From the NCBI GenBank assembly GCA_948560485.1, contig CAOXUF010000011.1, forward strand, positions 11,240 through 20,700: a stretch of DNA of 9,461 nucleotides, read 5' to 3'. Under the pieces are notes generated by a model. It was not told where the DNA came from, made no database searches, and saw only the letters and a list, made by a program, of their open reading frames with translations. Each line of letters opens with the position of its first letter. Position 1 is the stretch's first letter. The stretch is from an uncultured Eubacterium sp. (GTDB lineage Bacteria > Bacillota_A > Clostridia > Lachnospirales > Lachnospiraceae). This document shows positions 6,649 to 9,461 of the stretch, piece after piece. A program made the translations under genes and the position numbers.

Positions 6649-6999
6649 ATGGATATTTTTACGGAGGGAAACACTTTTGCAGACGCTACTGAAATGGCCA
6701 GAGATGCCATAGGGGCAGCTGGAATTTCAATGGAAGATTATAGAGAAGAACTCCCTGAACCCTCAGAACAATTAGCAGCTATCGAAAAAGTAAGGCATGT
6801 TATAAAGGAAGCTGATTTTTCAAAAGGTATGTTGACTTATGTCGATGTTGACTTCTCCGAGTATAGAAAAAAGGTTGATGCAAAAACTGTTAGAAGAAAT
6901 GCAGCGCTTCCAGGCTGGTTAAATTACGAAGCAGAACATGCAGGAATTAATGTGTCAAGAGTGTTACAAGAAGCATTGATGGATGTGCTTAAGGAATGA
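6649..6999 (+). CDS. hicB: HicB-family antitoxin, N-terminus damaged, no HicA partner
   Basis: The C-terminal 116 residues of a HicB-type antitoxin. DIFTEGNTFADATEMARDAIG is the HicB motif following the first strands of the partial RNase H fold; LPEPS and VDVDFSEYRKK lead to a C-terminal ribbon-helix-helix/arc-like domain, PGWLNYEAEHAG then INVSRVLQEAL. HicB binds and neutralises the mRNA interferase HicA and represses the operon. The same frame continues upstream without a start codon to about 6576, reading DGSEHPFLVCVPDM, so the true N-terminus has been lost, perhaps by a two-base slip in CAACAAG near 6590. The ATG at 6649 has no ribosome binding site. HicA, normally directly upstream, is absent from 6508-6577. 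It is probably a decaying orphan. Confidence 0.8.
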   Translation: MDIFTEGNTFADATEMARDAIGAAGISMEDYREELPEPSEQLAAIEKVRHVIKEADFSKGMLTYVDVDFSEYRKKVDAKTVRRNAALPGWLNYEAEHAGINVSRVLQEALMDVLKE

Positions 7000-7375
7000 T
7001 GCGTTGCTGTCGTGAGGTAACAACCTTATAGTTTCTGTAGGGATGGAGGATGAACTTTACCAGCTTCTCTGAAAGGCGGTTTTCAAGTCTGCCGCGCCGT
7101 ACCAGGTACTCATAAAACACTATGACCATATCTATGTTCTCATTAATGGTCCGGACTGTGCGGGCAGCTTCAAAACGGATTGGGATCACCTTCCTGAGGA
7201 TATCCGGATTCCGGGGCCATGCGATAAACTCGGAAATATCATCGATCGTGACCGTCCCATAGTTTTTGCCCGCCTCCTGCAGATACGTATAGTAGTTCTG
7301 CAGCTGATAGCAGTTCAATCGCAGCGTATTCCTTGCTGTTCCCTGATTATCCCGGAACTTAAAATAATCCAGCAC
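6989..7375 (-). CDS. Tyrosine recombinase/integrase N-terminal fragment
   Basis: The 128-codon frame begins with GTG and reads as the SAM-like core-binding domain of a phage/Tn554-type integrase: LDYFKFRDNQGTARNTLRLN, YYTYLQEAGKNY, TIDDISEFIAW and INENIDMVIVFYEYL. It stops after about 115 conserved residues, so the C-terminal catalytic domain with the R-H-R-Y residues is missing. The reading remains protein-like upstream of the GTG (EIIHK just before it, open to about 7435), so the annotated start is probably internal to the original gene. The stretch looks more GC-rich than the genes around it, which supports a foreign origin. Its stop overlaps the 3' end of the HicB gene by 11 bases in convergent orientation. 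It is inactive as a recombinase. Confidence 0.75.
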   Translation of the reverse strand: MLDYFKFRDNQGTARNTLRLNCYQLQNYYTYLQEAGKNYGTVTIDDISEFIAWPRNPDILRKVIPIRFEAARTVRTINENIDMVIVFYEYLVRRGRLENRLSEKLVKFILHPYRNYKVVTSRQQRIIP

Positions 7376-7446
7376 CTTGTGTATGATTTCAGTTTTGCCT
7401 CTTATACAGATATCTGAATAAACCAGCCTCGCCGATGGAATTTTTG

Positions 7447-7528
7447 CATTCCCGAATTATTTTCTTAAGATCTGCGCAGTCAATTCTCTCGCTTCGCTAG
7501 AGCAGCCCCTGCGCAGATGACGGGAATG
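7447..7528. repeat. Nested palindrome next to the integrase fragment
   Basis: Three nested sets of arms are visible: CATTCCCG (7447-7454) with CGGGAATG (7521-7528); ATCTGCGCAG (7470-7479) with CTGCGCAGAT (7509-7518), a perfect 10-base match; and a central hairpin around TTC (7493-7495) with arms TCTCGC and GCTAGA and one mismatch. CTGCGCAG is itself palindromic. The layout resembles folded recombination or element-end sites. It lies between the 5' side of the integrase fragment and the 3' end of the AAA-ATPase gene. On the minus strand it could also act as a transcript end structure for that gene. No gene is seen in 7376-7555. Confidence 0.6.
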
Positions 7529-7555
7529 AATTCTCAAACATGCTCTAGATCGTTA

Positions 7556-9136
7556 CTATATTTTTATATATTCCTCAATTATACACTCATGCTTTTTTTC
7601 TCCGGAATTTTTATTATAATTAATCCCTACCAAAAGAATATTCCCGGTATACTCCTTAATCCATGATGCATACTGCCTGTCTTTTATCTGCTGAATAGCG
7701 CCCTCTGCAGATTTATCCCATTTTAATTCAACAATCAAAGCAGGCCTGTCAATGTTTCTCTTTGGAAGATATACAACATCTGCGAATCCTTTCCCAGAGG
7801 GCAGTTCCATGACTGGATTCATATAGTATACCTTTGCACTATAATATGCCATAAGAATTGTACATGCCAGTGAATTCTCATTATTATATTGCAAGGTTGA
7901 TGACGTTTCACTGTGGATTGCGTCAATTCCCTTTGCCACTGCTGCCGCATCCATCTCCCATGTACTTTCCAAAAGACCCTCCGAAGAATTCAGTGCTTGA
8001 ATGAGCCCATCCCACCCGGGTTCGTCCACTGCATTCAAAAACTCCTGTTCTATTTCTCTGTTTGGAATAAATACTTCACTGGTTTCACTATCGTAGGTCA
8101 GATAGCCAAGATGTAAAAGCAGCGTGAGCACGTCATCCTTTGTCTTAAATGTAGTCATATCGTTCTGAAACTTCCGGGTATTGATCCTGTAATGTCCATT
8201 CCCAAGCATCATAGTAATAGCTTCCTTAAGACCGTCAAAATTCAAATCAATATATACTTTCAAAGCCTCATAGGTCTCGGTTCCCGTCCAATAACTCTGA
8301 ATCTCCGCCCAGGTCAGCGCATCAATAACAGATTTCGGATTATACAGATGCAGTCCGCCAGCGCGGTATCCGTCATACCACTTTTTTATTTCTTCAAAAT
8401 CAGCATGATGTTTTATACATTCATCCTGAACTTCCTGCTCCGTAAAACCAAAATATTTTTCAACTTTCTTAGGCGAAATCATGGAGTATTCATCAAAAAT
8501 ATTAATTGCCGAATGATCTCCATATTTCTTAATCGGAAGAATTCCGGTCATATATGCCAGTTCAACATAGTCCTGTCCCTTAAACAGCCCCCTCAAAAAG
8601 TCCAGATACTCCTTCTGCACATCTTTACGCTCTGTGGTAAGCCGGAATACACAGTCCCATTCATCTATAATAAAGATAAAACCATCTTCTGTACGGGCAT
8701 AAATCTGTTTTAAAACATTAGGCAGCCCATACTGATCCACGGTAAAATAGCCCTCATATTCCTTTTGAAGCTCTGCGATCACTCCCTGCTGTATTTTATC
8801 AATAAATATATCCAGGTGTGATTCATTAAATAAAAACTGCTGTATATCCAGCCGGATCACATTATGACGGTTCAGATGCTCTTCAAAGGAAATGTCCTCC
8901 TTAACTTTTAAACCAGTAAATAATGATGCGGAATCACATCCCCTGCTGTAATATGCAGTCAGCATGTCCGCGGCCATGGACTTTCCAAAACGGCGCGGAC
9001 GGCTAACACACATATTCTTCCGTGATGAACGGAGAACGCTGTTCGTATATGAAATCAAATTGCTTTTATCTATATAAATGAATGAATTTACTGTTTCTCT
9101 AAATAAACTGTTCCCCGGATTTAAATAAATACTCAT
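7556..9136 (-). CDS. AAA-ATPase-like protein with C-terminal PDDEXK_9 nuclease domain
   Basis: A 526-residue protein of the AAA-ATPase_like (PF09820) plus PDDEXK_9 (PF08011) architecture. After the family opening LNPGNSLFRETVNS, a degenerate Walker A RPRRFGKS (46-53) and Walker B FIFIIDEWD (153-161) are present. The middle contains IKKWYDGYRAG and YNPKSV, typical of this family. The C-terminal nuclease-like core shows GFADVV (D453), VELKW (E470, K472) and downstream Gln 482-483, matching D...ExK...Q. Its role is not established; members are abundant, often multicopy, in gut Firmicutes and Bacteroidetes and are suspected mobile or defence-related ATPases. The ATG at 9136 is chosen because GGAGGAGGTG precedes it by seven bases; a longer frame from 9211 adds 25 residues without such a site. 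It is the only complete gene in the accessory region. Confidence 0.9.
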   Translation of the reverse strand: MSIYLNPGNSLFRETVNSFIYIDKSNLISYTNSVLRSSRKNMCVSRPRRFGKSMAADMLTAYYSRGCDSASLFTGLKVKEDISFEEHLNRHNVIRLDIQQFLFNESHLDIFIDKIQQGVIAELQKEYEGYFTVDQYGLPNVLKQIYARTEDGFIFIIDEWDCVFRLTTERKDVQKEYLDFLRGLFKGQDYVELAYMTGILPIKKYGDHSAINIFDEYSMISPKKVEKYFGFTEQEVQDECIKHHADFEEIKKWYDGYRAGGLHLYNPKSVIDALTWAEIQSYWTGTETYEALKVYIDLNFDGLKEAITMMLGNGHYRINTRKFQNDMTTFKTKDDVLTLLLHLGYLTYDSETSEVFIPNREIEQEFLNAVDEPGWDGLIQALNSSEGLLESTWEMDAAAVAKGIDAIHSETSSTLQYNNENSLACTILMAYYSAKVYYMNPVMELPSGKGFADVVYLPKRNIDRPALIVELKWDKSAEGAIQQIKDRQYASWIKEYTGNILLVGINYNKNSGEKKHECIIEEYIKI

Positions 9137-9142
9137 GCTCTG

Positions 9143-9152
9143 CACCTCCTCC
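9143..9152 (-). promoter_or_regulatory. Ribosome binding site deciding the AAA-ATPase start
   Basis: The minus strand reads GGAGGAGGTG, ending seven bases before ATG 9136. It is the strongest such site in the window and argues against the upstream in-frame ATG at 9211. Confidence 0.8.
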
Positions 9153-9170
9153 ATTATCTTTGGCGATAAA

Positions 9171-9191
9171 CAACCGGCCTCAGCCCGGTTG
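9171..9191 (-). promoter_or_regulatory. Hairpin in the leader of the AAA-ATPase gene
   Basis: CAACCGG (9171-9177) and CCGGTTG (9185-9191) form a perfect seven-pair GC-rich stem with a seven-base loop, 35 bases before the start codon. On the minus strand it is followed by TTTAT, only a weak T-run. It could be a weak attenuator, a leader hairpin or the end structure of an upstream transcript. Confidence 0.45.
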
Positions 9192-9221
9192 CTGCCTGCA
9201 CTGATCTTCACTACATCATTA

Positions 9222-9385
9222 CTACTGATTATTAGACCAAGAGTCCTCTAGCCCTGTTTGTGGGTCATCCGGAATCCTATAACTGCTTAAAGCATTCATA
9301 TCTACATGAAAAAATTCATTCAAAATATCTATGCTTCGCTTTTTCTTTCATACTATCACAAATGCCGGGAATGGTAAAGCTTTCA
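9222..9385 (-). pseudogene. 3' remnant of an unrecognised minus-strand gene, frameshifted
   Basis: From the TAG at 9222-9224 the minus strand is open for about 40 codons and reads IDILNEFFHVDMNALSSY and RIPDDPQTGLEDSWSNNQ. Further upstream another frame reads SESFTIPGICDSMKEK; the two join if one base is slipped in the A-run near 9340. Both parts look like protein, but I do not recognise the family and see no start signal. It lies 86 bases before the AAA-ATPase start on the same strand, so it may be a broken former partner or unrelated debris. Confidence 0.35.
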
Positions 9386-9394
9386 CTCCGTTTT

Positions 9395-9434
9395 TATGCC
9401 TTCAAAGTCCCTTGAAGGAATGATTCGAGAATTT
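9395..9434 (+). repeat. Right copy of the 40-base inverted repeat
   Basis: This matches the minus strand of 4847-4886 at 36 of 40 positions. It could be read as the start of an ORF (ATG 9396), but no ribosome binding site precedes that ATG, whereas one follows the repeat at 9437-9442. In this copy the repeat therefore seems to be leader or remnant sequence in front of the next gene. Confidence 0.75.
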
Positions 9435-9436
9435 TT

Positions 9437-9442
9437 AAGGAG
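9437..9442 (+). promoter_or_regulatory. Ribosome binding site of a gene starting at 9453
   Basis: AAGGAG lies 10 bases before ATG 9453-9455, a usable spacing. It favours this start over the in-frame ATG at 9396. Confidence 0.5.
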
Positions 9443-9452
9443 TAAGAAAATT

Positions 9453-9461
9453 ATGAAAGTA
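9453..9461 (+). CDS. First three codons of a plus-strand gene leaving the window
   Basis: ATG AAA GTA (Met-Lys-Val) follows an AAGGAG site. M-K-V is a common opening of Rossmann-fold proteins such as nucleotide-sugar dehydrogenases, but three residues cannot identify a product. The frame is also open upstream to the ATG at 9396, giving a longer alternative start. Confidence 0.35.

Noticed and set aside
6516..6710. A 64-codon minus-strand ORF between the terminator and HicB
   Set aside because: It is antisense to the HicB reading and has no start signal; it was examined as a possible HicA and does not resemble one.
8192..8713. A 173-codon plus-strand ORF opposite the AAA-ATPase gene
   Set aside because: It is fully antisense to conserved AAA-ATPase coding sequence, shows no recognisable domain and has no ribosome binding site.
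1..9461. CRISPR arrays, tRNA or rRNA genes, and riboswitches
   Set aside because: No regularly spaced direct repeats, cloverleaf sequences or conserved rRNA or riboswitch segments were seen on either strand.

Overview
The window looks like AT-rich chromosomal DNA from a Clostridia-class Firmicute, most likely a Lachnospiraceae-type gut anaerobe. This is inferred from strong AGGAGG-type ribosome binding sites, the codon bias, and the accessory families present (Rpn-type nucleases, HicB, AAA-ATPase/PDDEXK proteins, Tn554-like tyrosine recombinase debris). No rRNA, tRNA or CRISPR array was seen.

Left half (1-4749): a leftward (minus-strand) operon for a cell-surface polysaccharide. In transcription order it holds a GT4 glycosyltransferase (4749-3670), an integral-membrane CDP-alcohol phosphotransferase (3532-2804), an IspD/TarI-like cytidylyltransferase (2787-2071), an extended SDR of the epimerase/dehydratase type (2048-996), a hexapeptide-repeat O-acetyltransferase (996-490) and a GT2 glycosyltransferase that runs off the left edge (472-1). 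The middle three genes are tightly packed and read as a possible CDP-polyol module: the cytidylyltransferase activates a sugar phosphate, the SDR reduces it, and the membrane transferase moves a polyol phosphate to an acceptor. That assignment is inference. The membrane transferase has Gly where the family motif has its fourth Asp.

Right half (4750-9461): an accessory region made largely of gene debris. It holds the 3' remnant of a minus-strand ORF just upstream of the operon, two C-terminal remnants of Rpn-family nucleases flanking an inverted AlbA_2/Schlafen-type fragment, a strong rho-independent terminator, an N-terminally damaged HicB antitoxin without HicA, the N-terminal fragment of a tyrosine recombinase beside a nested palindrome, and one intact gene, an AAA-ATPase-like/PDDEXK_9 protein (9136-7556). 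At the right edge there is a further broken minus-strand ORF and what appears to be the first codons of a plus-strand gene (from 9453).

A 40-base sequence occurs in inverted orientation at 4847-4886 and 9395-9434 with 36 of 40 positions the same. The two copies bracket the whole accessory region. This suggests that the debris field sits between two related sequences, or that a rearrangement separated an originally continuous polysaccharide locus.
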